Below are positions 1-9,392 of a stretch of DNA of 51,392 bases, in pieces. Positions within the stretch are counted from its first letter, which is position 1. Every line of letters begins with the position of its first letter. Source of the stretch: Clostridia bacterium (GTDB taxonomy: Bacteria; Bacillota; Clostridia; Oscillospirales; Acutalibacteraceae); contig JAFSAR010000005.1 in the NCBI GenBank assembly GCA_017442225.1, forward strand, positions 1 to 51,392, written 5' to 3'. Position numbers and translations under genes: made by a program. The notes beneath the pieces are model-generated. The model was not told where the DNA came from and made no database searches. It saw only the letters and a list, made by a program, of their open reading frames with translations.

Positions 1-1
1 G

Positions 2-1177
2 ATTGACACAACGCCTATCGACGACAAGGTTATTGACATTGCACGTTTTGCCGAGCTTGGCAAAAAAGGCGTGCTTGCAATGCTGTCTGACTCTACCAAC
101 GCAGAGCGCGCGGGTTATACCTCGTCGGAAAGATTGGTTGGCGAGTCTTTTTCAACCCTGTTTAAAAAGGCAGAGGGACACCGCATAGTCGTTGCAACTT
201 TTTCTTCAAACATTCACCGCATACAGCAAATTATTGACGAGGCGGCTCGCTGTAAGCGTAAGGTTGCAGTCTCTGGCAGAAGTATGATAAACGTTGTAAA
301 CGTGGCGTCAGAGCTTGGTTACCTTAACGTACCAAGCGGCATACTTGTAGAAATGGATACAATTAAGAATTACGCGCCTCACGAGCTTGTTATAATTACT
401 ACGGGCAGTCAGGGCGAGCCTATGGCGGCGTTGTCGCGTATGGCATCTTCAGAGCACCGTCAGGTAGAAATTGCCCCAGGCGATATGATAATCATTTCCG
501 CAACGCCGATACCCGGCAACGAAAAGCTTGTAAGCCGTGTTGTAAACGAGCTTATGAAGCGAGGCGCCAACGTTGTATACGAAAAAATGTATGACGTTCA
601 CGTGTCGGGTCACGCTTGTCAGGAAGAGCAAAAACTGATGCTAAGCATTGTGAAGCCGAAATACTTTATTCCCGTTCACGGCGAGCAAAAGCATCTTTAC
701 AAACACGCGCAGCTTGCTTACGCTATGGGAATTGACTATAAAAACGTTGTAATTGCCGCAAACGGTAATGTAATTGAACTTTCGAAGCAGGGTATCAAAT
801 CTTATGAGACCGTTTCCGCTGGCAGAGTTCTGGTCGACGGCTTGGGTGTTGGAGATGTTGGTAGCATAGTACTGCGTGACCGTAAGCATTTGTCAGAGGA
901 TGGCATTATTGTGGTGACTGTTTCTATCGACGGTATCACGCGTGAGGTTGTTTCGGGCCCTGACATTGTATCACGCGGATTTGTTTATGTAAAAGAATCG
1001 GATGAACTTATGGCTCAGCTTGACGCCGTCGTTTGCAACGTGCTTGAAAACTGCTATGTGCTTGGAGTAAAGGATTGGAACACCATAAAAACTCGCATTA
1101 AAGACAGTGTTGCAAAATTCTTATATAATAAAACGCACAGATCGCCCATGATTTTACCAATTATAATGGAAGTGTAA
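2..1177 (+). CDS. rnj: Ribonuclease J, C-terminal part (5' end outside window)
   Basis: The reading frame is open from base 2, so the gene begins before the window; the internal ATG at 71 is not the start. RNase J is a metallo-beta-lactamase/beta-CASP ribonuclease with 5'-exo and endonuclease activity in mRNA decay and rRNA maturation. Visible are the segment with LSDSTNAERAG, the beta-CASP motif VATFSSNIHRIQQI, the ITTGSQGEPMAALSRMA block, FIPVHGEQKHLYKHAQLA with its metal-binding His, and the C-terminal domain ending in a basic KTHRSPMILPIIMEV tail. The N-terminal HxHxDH motif is missing only because the window cuts it. It lies directly upstream of rplI on the same strand. Which paralogue (J1 or J2) cannot be told. 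Confidence 0.95.
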   Translation: MDTTPIDDKVIDIARFAELGKKGVLAMLSDSTNAERAGYTSSERLVGESFSTLFKKAEGHRIVVATFSSNIHRIQQIIDEAARCKRKVAVSGRSMINVVNVASELGYLNVPSGILVEMDTIKNYAPHELVIITTGSQGEPMAALSRMASSEHRQVEIAPGDMIIISATPIPGNEKLVSRVVNELMKRGANVVYEKMYDVHVSGHACQEEQKLMLSIVKPKYFIPVHGEQKHLYKHAQLAYAMGIDYKNVVIAANGNVIELSKQGIKSYETVSAGRVLVDGLGVGDVGSIVLRDRKHLSEDGIIVVTVSIDGITREVVSGPDIVSRGFVYVKESDELMAQLDAVVCNVLENCYVLGVKDWNTIKTRIKDSVAKFLYNKTHRSPMILPIIMEV

Positions 1178-1183
1178 ATTGCC

Positions 1184-1251
1184 CACAGCACCGATTTTTT
1201 GTGAGGGGCGGTATAGACAATACAGCACCCTCACGTCAAAACGGCACTGTG
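1184..1251 (+). other. Long interrupted hairpin between rnj and rplI
   Basis: A 68-nt interrupted inverted repeat fills most of the 114-nt gap. Nested helices are CACAG (1184-1188) with CTGTG (1247-1251), CCG with CGG, a T-run with AAAA (1238-1241), GTGAGGG (1201-1207) with CCCTCAC (1228-1234), and GTAT (1211-1214) with ATAC (1220-1223). No T-tract follows, so it is not a standard terminator. A smaller hairpin, AACAAT/ATTGTT, follows at 1252-1267. It could be a structured leader of rplI, a processing site, or a mobile palindrome; the sequence alone does not decide. Confidence 0.5.
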
Positions 1252-1291
1252 AACAATTTAGATTGTTTAATATTGAAAGGAAGTTATATAT

Positions 1292-1732
1292 ATGAAAGTA
1301 ATTTTATTATCCGACGTTAAAGGCAAGGGCAAAAAGGGTGAGCTTTGCAACGTATCCGACGGATATGCACGCAACTTTCTCTTTCCTAAAAATTTAGCGA
1401 TAGAGGCTGACTCTGCCGCAATGAGCGAGCTTAAAAGCCGCGAGGCAGCCGCCGCTCACCACAAGCAAGAGGAGATTGATGCTGCAAAGGCTACAGCTGC
1501 AAAGCTTGAGGGTAAAAGTGTTACCATCAAGGCAAAGGCTGGTAGTAATGGTCGTCTTTTTGGCAGCGTAACCTCTAAAGAAATTGCCGAAGAGATTAAA
1601 AAGAGTCTGGGTATTGAGATTGACCGCAAAAAAATGACGGTGGCAGACATCAAAAATTTTGGCGATTACACTGCTGAAATCAAGCTTTATACGGGCATTA
1701 CGGCAAAAATTACAGTAAAGGTAACGGAGTAG
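1292..1732 (+). CDS. rplI: 50S ribosomal protein L9
   Basis: L9 binds domain V of 23S rRNA near the base of the L1 stalk and joins two small domains by a long helix. The 146-residue length is normal. The N-terminal motif [17 protein letters not shown] is followed by [14 protein letters not shown], then a charged Ala-rich linker helix, then the C-terminal domain starting near [17 protein letters not shown]. The ATG at 1292 follows the Shine-Dalgarno GAAAGGAAG. Its stop lies 7 nt before dnaB, so the pair is probably cotranscribed; rplI-dnaB order is common in Firmicutes. Confidence 0.97.
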   Translation: MKVILLSDVKGKGKKGELCNVSDGYARNFLFPKNLAIEADSAAMSELKSREAAAAHHKQEEIDAAKATAAKLEGKSVTIKAKAGSNGRLFGSVTSKEIAEEIKKSLGIEIDRKKMTVADIKNFGDYTAEIKLYTGITAKITVKVTE

Positions 1733-1739
1733 TTTTGTT

Positions 1740-3110
1740 ATGAGTGATAACAATCTTATCTATGATATAGACGGCGGCAGACTGCCGTATTCCGTAGGCG
1801 CCGAGCAGGCAGTGCTTGGCTCTATGATAATCGACCCAGAGTGCATAAACGAGGTTGCAGTTCAGGTTAAAACCGAATATTTTTACATACCTCAGCATAA
1901 GGAGATTTATTCTGCCATTGCGTCAATGTATGAGCTTAGTCAGTCTATCGACTTTATATCTCTGCTTGAACGTCTTAAAAAAGACGGAGTTTACGATGAG
2001 GCGGGCGGTAAGGAATATCTTACAAAATTGGTGCAGACGGTACCGTCTTCGGCTAACGTGCTGACCTATGTCGGTATTATCCGTGAACAGTACTATCAGC
2101 GCGCGCTTATGGGCGCCGCAAAGGGAATACTTAAAGATATTAACGAAAATACAATGGATTCGGGCAAGCTTTTAGACTCTGCCGAACAGCGTATTTTTGA
2201 AATCCGAGAGGGCAGAGAAATCGGCGGTCTTACGCATATCAAAGATGTAATCTCGGCTGAAACCTACGACCGACTTACCAAAATTAACGACCCCGAAACA
2301 CGCGGGGACTACATAGGTATACCCAGCGGTATCGGTGAGCTTGACCGTATGATTACGGGACTTAACAAGTCGGACCTTATTATCCTTGGCGCGCGTCCCG
2401 GTATGGGTAAAACCTCTTTTGCGCTTAACATTGCGCGCAATGTTGCGGTGCAGGCGGGCAAGACGGTATGCTTTTTCTCGCTCGAAATGACACGCGACCA
2501 GCTGGCTCAGCGTATGCTGTCAAGCGAAGCGGCAATAAAGAGCGAAAAACTTCGCACGGGCGAATTAGAGCCTGAAGAGTGGACAAGGCTTACTCAGGCG
2601 GGTGAAAATCTTTCTAAAGCGGAGCTTTATTTTGACGAAAGCTCTAACATAACCGTACCCGAAATGAAGGCAAAGCTGCGCCGTATGAGGCGCGTAGATC
2701 TGGTTGTTATCGACTACTTAGGTCTTATGCATTCACCGCGTCAGAATGATAACCGCGTTCAAGAGATTTCAGAAATTACACGTAGTCTTAAAATAATGGC
2801 AAAGGAACTGAAGGTCCCTGTAATTGCCTGCGCGCAGTTGTCGCGTGGCACCGAACAAAAGGGCAAATCGCACAAGCCCGCGCTTGCCGATTTGCGTGAT
2901 TCGGGCTCTATCGAGCAGGACGCAGATATAGTATTGTTCCTTTACCGTGATGCTTATTATGACGGCGAAAAGAATTCAGATGAGGATTTAAGTGACAATA
3001 CAAAATCAGAGTGTATTGTCGCTAAAAACCGCCATGGTGAAACGGGTATTATACCGCTTCATTGGGATGGTCAGTATACAAGATTTACATCGGTGGATGT
3101 GTTCAGATAA
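1740..3110 (+). CDS. dnaB: Replicative DNA helicase DnaB
   Basis: Hexameric ATP-dependent helicase that unwinds DNA ahead of the replisome and interacts with DnaG (encoded near 35 kb). The 456 residues are typical. The N-terminal domain starts PYSVGAEQAVLGSMIIDPE. The RecA-like C-terminal domain has Walker A GARPGMGKTSFALN near residue 217, Walker B VVIDYLGLM, the CAQLSRGTEQ motif and RDSGSIEQDADIVLFLYRD. The Shine-Dalgarno GGAG lies inside the end of rplI. The stop TAA overlaps the tilS ATG by one base (TAATG), suggesting translational coupling. No intein is present. Confidence 0.97.
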   Translation: MSDNNLIYDIDGGRLPYSVGAEQAVLGSMIIDPECINEVAVQVKTEYFYIPQHKEIYSAIASMYELSQSIDFISLLERLKKDGVYDEAGGKEYLTKLVQTVPSSANVLTYVGIIREQYYQRALMGAAKGILKDINENTMDSGKLLDSAEQRIFEIREGREIGGLTHIKDVISAETYDRLTKINDPETRGDYIGIPSGIGELDRMITGLNKSDLIILGARPGMGKTSFALNIARNVAVQAGKTVCFFSLEMTRDQLAQRMLSSEAAIKSEKLRTGELEPEEWTRLTQAGENLSKAELYFDESSNITVPEMKAKLRRMRRVDLVVIDYLGLMHSPRQNDNRVQEISEITRSLKIMAKELKVPVIACAQLSRGTEQKGKSHKPALADLRDSGSIEQDADIVLFLYRDAYYDGEKNSDEDLSDNTKSECIVAKNRHGETGIIPLHWDGQYTRFTSVDVFR

Positions 3111-4414
3111 TGTTAAAAAAAGTAACAGAGGCGGTTGCTCGCTTTCAATTACTGCAAAACGTCGGGCATATTACGGTAGCGCTCTCGGGCGGCGCCGATT
3201 CTATGGCGTTGCTTGATGCGTTATTACAGTTAAAAGAAGAATTAGGTATTGAAAGTATAAGCGCCGCGCACTTTAATCACTGTATCCGTGGCGATGAGGC
3301 GCTTCGCGACCAGAGTTTTGTGCAAAAACAATGTAAAAACAGGGGAGTCGAGTGCCTTGTAGGCACTGCTAACGTACCCGAGTTTGCGCGACAAAATCAT
3401 ATGAGTCTTGAGCTTGCGGCGCGAGAACTGCGTTACAAGTTTTTTGACAGCATTGGCACCGACGCTATCGCCACAGCGCATACAGCAAGCGACAATATTG
3501 AAACGGTGATTTTTAATCTTACGCGCGGCACGGCTTTGTCGGGTCTTTGCGGCATACCACCAAAGCGCGATAAATATATCCGTCCGTTACTGCTTTGCAC
3601 GCGTGACGATGTTGAAAACTACTGCGCGCAAAACGGTATAGAGTTTGTAACCGACAGCACAAATTTATCTGACGAATACACGCGAAATAAAATACGGCAT
3701 AATGTAGTGCCTGTTTTAAAATCCTTTAACGAGGCGGCGGAAAACGCCGTAATTCGTATGACTGCGTCACTTCGTGAGGATGAGGATTTTATAAACAGGG
3801 TAGTGAAAAAGCAGTATAACGAGTTATTGCGTGACGGTGTCTTGTCGGCAGATGAGATAAGAAACCTGCATCCTGCGATTGCGAAGCGAGTTATTGCACA
3901 GTATTGCAATGCTTTTGGTATAAAGGCAGATAACTTTCACATAAACCGTATTTACGGTATCTGTGTTGCAGGCGGAAAAATAAGCCTGTCGGGCGATATG
4001 ACCGCCGCATATGATAACGGCAATTTAAAAATTTCATCTGCGAAAAAGCAGCTTACAACTGCTACTTTTACAGTTGATATAACCGAGTGCGATAACGATT
4101 TATTTAAAAATTGTGAAAAAGTTCATAATTTGTTATTAAAAAATATATTAGACTGTGATAAAATAGTGGGAAAATTGGTATTAAGACAAAGGGAGTCGGG
4201 GGACACCGTGCGTCTTAAAAACAAAAACTGCACAAAAACGCTTAAAAAATTATTTTGTGAGTATAAAATTCCAACTGATGAGCGCGAAGTCTGGCCTGTA
4301 CTCGCAGATGATAAAGGCATTGTGTGGATACATAAAATCGGTGTTGCAGACCGATGCGCCGCGGATAAAGACAGTCCTAAAATATATAAAATAACCGTCG
4401 AAAGGTCTTTTTAA
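3110..4414 (+). CDS. tilS: tRNA(Ile)-lysidine synthase
   Basis: TilS attaches lysine to C34 of tRNA-Ile(CAU), changing its identity from AUG to AUA decoding; it is essential in most bacteria. The N-type ATP-pyrophosphatase P-loop LSGGADSMAL lies about 26 residues in, followed by HFNHCIRGDEALRDQSFV and ATAHTASDNIETVIFNLTRG. The C-terminal TilS domain is seen near LRQRESGDTVRLKNKN. I start at the ATG at 3110, which overlaps the dnaB stop, giving 434 residues; a longer upstream ORF from 3062 would lie inside dnaB. The tilS-hpt-ftsH order downstream is a classic Firmicutes arrangement. Confidence 0.95.
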   Translation: MLKKVTEAVARFQLLQNVGHITVALSGGADSMALLDALLQLKEELGIESISAAHFNHCIRGDEALRDQSFVQKQCKNRGVECLVGTANVPEFARQNHMSLELAARELRYKFFDSIGTDAIATAHTASDNIETVIFNLTRGTALSGLCGIPPKRDKYIRPLLLCTRDDVENYCAQNGIEFVTDSTNLSDEYTRNKIRHNVVPVLKSFNEAAENAVIRMTASLREDEDFINRVVKKQYNELLRDGVLSADEIRNLHPAIAKRVIAQYCNAFGIKADNFHINRIYGICVAGGKISLSGDMTAAYDNGNLKISSAKKQLTTATFTVDITECDNDLFKNCEKVHNLLLKNILDCDKIVGKLVLRQRESGDTVRLKNKNCTKTLKKLFCEYKIPTDEREVWPVLADDKGIVWIHKIGVADRCAADKDSPKIYKITVERSF

Positions 4415-4426
4415 GGGGATATTATT

Positions 4427-4966
4427 ATGGAGAAGGATGTTAAAAGCATTTTAGTTTCAGAGCAAGAGTTAAAGCAAATCTGCAAGCGTTTGGGCGATCA
4501 GATAACCCGTGACTACGAGGGCAAAAATCTGCTTGTTGTAAGTGTGCTTAAAGGTAGTATTATGTTTATGGCTGACTTGCTTCGCGAAATCAAGTGCCAT
4601 TGTCAGATAGATTTCTTATCGGTATCGTCTTACAGCGGCACAAAAACCACGGGCGTGGTAAAATTTAAAAAAGACCTTGATATAGATCCCGACGGTATGG
4701 ACATACTTATAGTTGAGGATATTTTGGACTCGGGCGTAACGCTCTCGTATCTTAGTGGCGTGCTTATGGGCAGAAACGCAAACAGCATAAAAATCTGCAC
4801 TCTGCTTGACAAACCCGTAAACCGCAGAGCAGATATCAAGGCTGATTATATTGGTAAAACTATACCCGATGAGTTTGTTATCGGCTACGGTCTTGATTAT
4901 GATGAAAAATACAGAAATTTACCCTACGTTGGTATACTTGACCCCTCGGTTTACGGCGGCGAATAA
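4427..4966 (+). CDS. hpt: Hypoxanthine phosphoribosyltransferase
   Basis: Purine salvage enzyme converting hypoxanthine (and guanine) with PRPP to IMP or GMP in the cytoplasm. The 179-residue length matches the family. The PRPP-binding motif ILIVEDILDSGVTL is near residues 92-105, preceded by the flexible-loop region with SSYSGTKTTG. The C-terminal IPDEFVIGYGLDYDEKYRNLPY motif is characteristic. The ATG follows AAGGGGA at good spacing. It sits between tilS and ftsH, the conserved context in low-GC Gram-positives. Confidence 0.96.
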   Translation: MEKDVKSILVSEQELKQICKRLGDQITRDYEGKNLLVVSVLKGSIMFMADLLREIKCHCQIDFLSVSSYSGTKTTGVVKFKKDLDIDPDGMDILIVEDILDSGVTLSYLSGVLMGRNANSIKICTLLDKPVNRRADIKADYIGKTIPDEFVIGYGLDYDEKYRNLPYVGILDPSVYGGE

Positions 4967-4987
4967 TTGAAAGGTGAGTAACTTATT

Positions 4988-6832
4988 TTGAAAAAGAACT
5001 TAAAAAACATACTGCTGATTATTTTAATACCGGTTGTGCTGTTGGCTTCGTTTTATATAGCGACAAAAGTTGCCGACACAACCGAACAAACAAAGTATTA
5101 TGAAATCGTAGAGCTTATCGAAAATAACAAGGTCTCAGAGTTTAAACTTAATCTGTACAGCGGTGACCTGAGTTATAAGCTGCGCGAGGACGGTAAAACC
5201 TATCGTTATACCGTGGCTGACGCATCGCTGTTTTATAACGATATTGATGATGCGGTAGATGCCATAAACAAAGAAAATGCAGGTACTGATAAAACAATAA
5301 AATACGACTATATCAAGGGCGGTCAGAGCTCATGGCTTGTGGCAATGGTGCCGCAAATTTTGCTTATAGGCGTTATGGTGATGCTTGGCATATTCTTTAT
5401 GAAAAAGATGAATGCCTCTATGGGCGCTGACAAAACAATGGGCTTTGGCAAAGCAAAGGTTCGCAAAGACGACGGTAGAAAGAAGACCACCTTTGCCGAC
5501 GTTGCAGGCGCTGATGAAGAAAAAGAGGAAATGAAAGAAATTGTTGATTTCCTTAAAGACCCTAAAAAGTTTAACGACCTTGGCGCTCGCATTCCAAAAG
5601 GTGTATTGCTTGTAGGTCCTCCCGGAACGGGTAAAACCTTGCTTGCTCGCGCGGTTGCAGGTGAAGCGGGCGTGCCGTTTTTCTCAATTTCGGGTTCTGA
5701 CTTTGTTGAAATGTTTGTAGGTGTGGGCGCGTCACGTGTGCGTGACCTCTTTGGCGAAGCCAAGAAAAACGCCCCTGCAATTATATTCATTGACGAAATC
5801 GACGCCGTTGGCCGTCAGCGCGGCGCAGGTCTTGGCGGCGGTCATGATGAACGTGAACAGACACTCAACCAGATGCTTGTTGAAATGGACGGCTTTGGCA
5901 CAAACGAGGGTGTTATTGTTATGGCGGCGACCAACCGCCCCGATATTCTTGATAAAGCGCTTTTGCGTCCCGGTCGTTTTGACCGTCAGATTACGGTAGG
6001 CTACCCCGACGTAAAGGGCAGAGAAGAAATCCTTAAGGTTCACTCACGCGGTAAGCCGTTGGGTCCTGACGTTGACCTTGCAACCATTGCAAAATCAACC
6101 TCGGGCTTTACGGGCGCAGACCTTGAAAACCTGCTTAACGAGGCGGCTCTTTTGGCAGTTCGTCACGGTAAAAAGGCAATCACTCAAGAAGAGATTGAGG
6201 AAGCTACCATTAAGGTTGTAATGGGTACCGAAAAGAAATCGCACAAGGTGCGTGAAAAGGACAAGATGGTAACATCTTACCACGAGGCAGGTCACGCAAT
6301 AGTATCATATTTCTTGCCTACGCAAGACCCTGTGCATCAGATTTCGATTATTCCGCGCGGTATGGCGGCAGGTTATACAATGTATCTGCCTACCGAAGAA
6401 AAGGGACATACCAGCCGCAACCAAATTTTAGAGCAGATTTGTTCACTTCTTGGCGGTCGTGCCGCAGAGCAGCTTACACAAGATGACGTTTGCACCGGCG
6501 CTTCAAATGATATTCAGCGTGCTACCGAGCTTGCTCGCAAAATGGTTACACGTTTTGGTATGAGCGACAAGTTAGGTCTTGTAGTTTACGGTGACGACAA
6601 TAACGAGGTGTTCTTAGGTCGTGATTTCTCGTCAACACCTAACTACTCTGAAAAGACAGCCGCTACCATCGATGACGAAATTGAAGCAGTTGTTATGAAG
6701 CAGTATGAGAAAGCACTTGAGCTTCTTAAAGGCGCTATGCCAAAGCTTCATGAGGTTGCAAAGGTACTATTTGAAAACGAAAAAATTTCGGGCGACGACT
6801 TCCGCGCAATAATGGAAGCAAAGGCAGAATAA
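4988..6832 (+). CDS. ftsH: ATP-dependent zinc metalloprotease FtsH
   Basis: Membrane-anchored AAA protease that degrades misfolded membrane proteins and regulatory substrates. Two N-terminal membrane segments (about residues 5-27 and 115-137) flank an extracytoplasmic domain. The AAA module has Walker A GPPGTGKT near residues 210-217, Walker B IIFIDEID and the [21 protein letters not shown]. The zinc site is HEAGH at residues 432-436. The start is a TTG at 4988 preceded by AAGGTGAG; no in-frame ATG fits better. Length is 614 residues, slightly short at the C-terminus but complete. Last gene of the rplI-dnaB-tilS-hpt-ftsH series. Confidence 0.96.
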   Translation: MKKNLKNILLIILIPVVLLASFYIATKVADTTEQTKYYEIVELIENNKVSEFKLNLYSGDLSYKLREDGKTYRYTVADASLFYNDIDDAVDAINKENAGTDKTIKYDYIKGGQSSWLVAMVPQILLIGVMVMLGIFFMKKMNASMGADKTMGFGKAKVRKDDGRKKTTFADVAGADEEKEEMKEIVDFLKDPKKFNDLGARIPKGVLLVGPPGTGKTLLARAVAGEAGVPFFSISGSDFVEMFVGVGASRVRDLFGEAKKNAPAIIFIDEIDAVGRQRGAGLGGGHDEREQTLNQMLVEMDGFGTNEGVIVMAATNRPDILDKALLRPGRFDRQITVGYPDVKGREEILKVHSRGKPLGPDVDLATIAKSTSGFTGADLENLLNEAALLAVRHGKKAITQEEIEEATIKVVMGTEKKSHKVREKDKMVTSYHEAGHAIVSYFLPTQDPVHQISIIPRGMAAGYTMYLPTEEKGHTSRNQILEQICSLLGGRAAEQLTQDDVCTGASNDIQRATELARKMVTRFGMSDKLGLVVYGDDNNEVFLGRDFSSTPNYSEKTAATIDDEIEAVVMKQYEKALELLKGAMPKLHEVAKVLFENEKISGDDFRAIMEAKAE

Positions 6833-6834
6833 AA

Positions 6835-6864
6835 AAAGACCTTCAGAATTTTCTGAAGGTCTTT
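6835..6864. terminator. Bidirectional intrinsic terminator after ftsH
   Basis: Perfect 13-bp stem AAAGACCTTCAGA / TCTGAAGGTCTTT with a 4-nt loop, with A/T tails on both sides. It lies between convergent ftsH (plus) and the AraC gene (minus) and can serve both. Confidence 0.9.
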
Positions 6865-6869
6865 AAACT

Positions 6870-7742
6870 TTATTTCCTATATTCTGATGGTGAGATACCG
6901 CAGTGCTTTTTAAACGCGCGGGTAAAGCAGGATATTGACTCAAACCCTACCGCGTCGGATATTTCGGTTATGCTTTTATTTGTATTGCTTAGCAGATATT
7001 GTGAGTGGTTTATGCGTGCTTGAGCTATAAACTGTTGCGGTGACATATCGGTAAATTCATAAAAATATCTGCGTAGCGTTGCCGTGCTTACAAAGCATTT
7101 ATTGGCAAGTGTTTCGAGGGTTAACTCCTGTGAGTTATTAAGGTTTTCGGATATGTGAGAAAGGGCGGGCAACATTTTGTCAAATGAGCGGCGACGAGGT
7201 ATAATGTTAGGCTTAAGCTCGCAATCAATTCTTGATAATTCTAAAATAAGCTGTTGCACCAGTAACAGCGTGTAAAGATGAGATAGACCCTTGGTATTTT
7301 GTGTCTCACAAATGCACTTGTTTATTATTGCGGCAAGCTGGGGGTGTTCATCGGGTGAAAAAACACCGCTAAAATTGACTTGCTTTTCAATAATCGTAGC
7401 AATTCGATTGCCAATATCGTCACTTGAGGTAAGCTTATACGGGTCGTACGAAAACCAGATCCACCTACCGCAATTATGCTCATCACCGTTGGCAAGATGC
7501 GGTTGATACGGTAAAACAATTTGCATATCGCCTTTATTATATTTATAAAGGCGATCATCTATAATGCAACTACCTGAACCATTCGTGCATACGCCGATTT
7601 CAAGACATTTATGAAAATGCAGTGATTTTATCGGTTGGCACGACAGTGGGTGTTGTGCGGTATAGCAAACAAACTTTTCGGTATTGCCTATGTATACAGG
7701 ACTGTAAAAAGCGGGTAATTGTGATATGTTAGTATATTGCAT
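6870..7742 (-). CDS. AraC/XylS-family transcriptional regulator
   Basis: A 290-residue regulator with an N-terminal cupin-like sensor domain (about residues 15-150; contains LHFHKCLEIGVCTNGSGSC and NKGDMQIVLPYQPH) and a C-terminal double helix-turn-helix (about 185-290). The second HTH shows the signature IS DAVGFESISCFTRAFKKHCGISPSEYR. Members usually respond to sugars and activate neighbouring catabolic genes. It is divergent from the ADP-ribosylglycohydrolase-fold gene at 7864 across a 121-bp gap, so it probably controls that gene and possibly the GH123-like gene beyond. The effector is unknown. Confidence 0.88.
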   Translation of the reverse strand: MQYTNISQLPAFYSPVYIGNTEKFVCYTAQHPLSCQPIKSLHFHKCLEIGVCTNGSGSCIIDDRLYKYNKGDMQIVLPYQPHLANGDEHNCGRWIWFSYDPYKLTSSDDIGNRIATIIEKQVNFSGVFSPDEHPQLAAIINKCICETQNTKGLSHLYTLLLVQQLILELSRIDCELKPNIIPRRRSFDKMLPALSHISENLNNSQELTLETLANKCFVSTATLRRYFYEFTDMSPQQFIAQARINHSQYLLSNTNKSITEISDAVGFESISCFTRAFKKHCGISPSEYRK

Positions 7743-7800
7743 TTTTTAGTATCACCAAGCCGTTTTGATTGATTGGGTCAAATTTATGATGGATATTGAC

Positions 7801-7829
7801 TTGCGTATTATCGTCATTATTAGTATAGT
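7801..7829 (+). promoter_or_regulatory. Candidate sigma-A promoter for the ADP-ribosylglycohydrolase-fold gene
   Basis: TTGCGT (7801-7806), 17-bp spacer, TATAGT (7824-7829), about 35 bp before the ATG at 7864. The -35 matches only TTG, which would suit activation by the divergent AraC protein. This is tentative. Confidence 0.4.
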
Positions 7830-7863
7830 AAAAATAACAATAAATTACAAGGAGAATTTTGTT

Positions 7864-9312
7864 ATGAACTTTAATTACACCGAGCTTCGCGATAAAATAG
7901 AGGGCTGTTGGATTGGTAAAAACATTGGTGGTACAATGGGTGGTCCGTTCGAGGGAACTAAAGATATTTTGGATATCAAGGGCTATACCACACCAAAAGG
8001 CGAACCGCTACCAAATGATGACCTTGATTTACAACTTGTATGGCTTAAGGCGGTTGAGGATATAGGTCCACACACACTTTCTGCCGATGATCTTGCTGAA
8101 TACTGGATAACATACATTGTTCCAAATTGGGCTGAGTATGGTATAGGTAAAGCCAATTTAAGACTTGGTTTACCACCGCTTATCAGCGGTGAGGTAAACA
8201 ACAATTATTGGCGCAATTCAAACGGCGCCTGGATTCGTACTGAAATTTGGGCATGTCTAAATCCAGGCAATCCTGATGCCGCTATTAAATATGCCTTCAA
8301 GGATGCATGCATAGACCACGGTTTAGGAGAGGGTACATATGCGGCTGTATTTGTAGCGGCGCTTGAGAGCGCAGCCTTTTTTGAAAAAGATATAAGAAAA
8401 CTTATAGATATCGGATTAACTAAAATACCGAAAGATTGTCGCATGGCACAGGCTATAAATTTGTTGCTTAATAATTATGATAACGGTGTTGATTGGATAA
8501 CCACAAGAAACGATTTGGTAAAACAGTCTGAAGACATTGGTTGGTTTCAGGCGCCTGCTAATGTTGCGTTTGCTATTTTAGGTATACTTTATGGCAAGGG
8601 TGATTTCAAGCAATCGATGATTACCGCCATTAACTGCGGTGACGACACCGACTGTACCGCCGCAACAGTTGGCTCAATTTTGGGCATTATAAACGGCAAG
8701 AGTGGTGTTCCTGAAGATTGGCAAGAATATATTGGCGACAAGATTATTACGGTATCCATCAACAGAGCCGTAGGTCCCAGAACGCCTGAAACAATTACCG
8801 AGCTTACCGACAGAGTAATGAGGCTCATCCCCGTAGTAGCTTCAATAACTGACGGTAAAAAGCTTCCTTCGGTTACGATAACCGATGCTCCCACCGATGA
8901 GAATCCCTATGTTATGGATGAAACTTTGGTTGCGAAACGTTTGTTTGAGCGAGGTCAATATTCGTTTGATGTAAACTTGGGTTTTGCAAATGGAGTTATA
9001 TCTTATGACAGGTGTCCACAAATAAATCCAGGCGAGTCAATAGGCGTAAACTTTAAAATTTTTGGTCGCTTTTGGCCGATTCCCGAAAATCTTACCGTAA
9101 GATTTATACTACCCGACGGCTTTACTGTGAGCGGACCTAAGTATTTACATATGAATCACGGTACAATGCAAAACAATTGGTATCACTTGACCGAGACAGA
9201 CTACGTTATAACGGCGGGGGAAACTACCGAAGCGCTAAATCGCATAATCGTTGAAATTGTTTGTCAGGGTCATCCTTCTGTTGGACTTTTCGAGCTTACG
9301 CTTTTAGGATAG
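7864..9312 (+). CDS. ADP-ribosylglycohydrolase (DraG/ARH) fold protein
   Basis: The first ~330 residues match the ADP-ribosylglycohydrolase family: KIEGCWIGKNIGGTMGGPFEG at the N-terminus, NDDLDLQLVW near residues 51-60 and the metal-site motif GDDTDCTAATVGS starting near residue 259. The carboxylates in these motifs bind two divalent metals in characterised members. A C-terminal ~130-residue beta-rich region (from about ENPYVMDETLVAK) is not part of the catalytic fold and looks like an accessory beta-sandwich. I start at ATG 7864 after ACAAGGAGA, giving 482 residues; the upstream extension from 7765 lacks a Shine-Dalgarno. No signal peptide. Next to a GH123-like enzyme and an AraC regulator it more likely acts on a glycoside than on ADP-ribosylated protein; that is inference. 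Confidence 0.85.
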   Translation: MNFNYTELRDKIEGCWIGKNIGGTMGGPFEGTKDILDIKGYTTPKGEPLPNDDLDLQLVWLKAVEDIGPHTLSADDLAEYWITYIVPNWAEYGIGKANLRLGLPPLISGEVNNNYWRNSNGAWIRTEIWACLNPGNPDAAIKYAFKDACIDHGLGEGTYAAVFVAALESAAFFEKDIRKLIDIGLTKIPKDCRMAQAINLLLNNYDNGVDWITTRNDLVKQSEDIGWFQAPANVAFAILGILYGKGDFKQSMITAINCGDDTDCTAATVGSILGIINGKSGVPEDWQEYIGDKIITVSINRAVGPRTPETITELTDRVMRLIPVVASITDGKKLPSVTITDAPTDENPYVMDETLVAKRLFERGQYSFDVNLGFANGVISYDRCPQINPGESIGVNFKIFGRFWPIPENLTVRFILPDGFTVSGPKYLHMNHGTMQNNWYHLTETDYVITAGETTEALNRIIVEIVCQGHPSVGLFELTLLG

Positions 9313-9327
9313 TATAAATAAAATCAA

Positions 9328-9356
9328 TTGACAAAACAATCGGTTTTTTCTATAAT
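9328..9356 (+). promoter_or_regulatory. Consensus sigma-A promoter before the GH123-like gene
   Basis: TTGACA (9328-9333), 17-bp spacer, TATAAT (9351-9356): a perfect match in both hexamers at ideal spacing, only 15 bp after the previous stop. The GH123-like gene can therefore be transcribed independently and strongly unless repressed. Confidence 0.85.
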
Positions 9357-9392
9357 TGTAAATGTAAAATTTACCTTTCAGGAGGCAATAAA

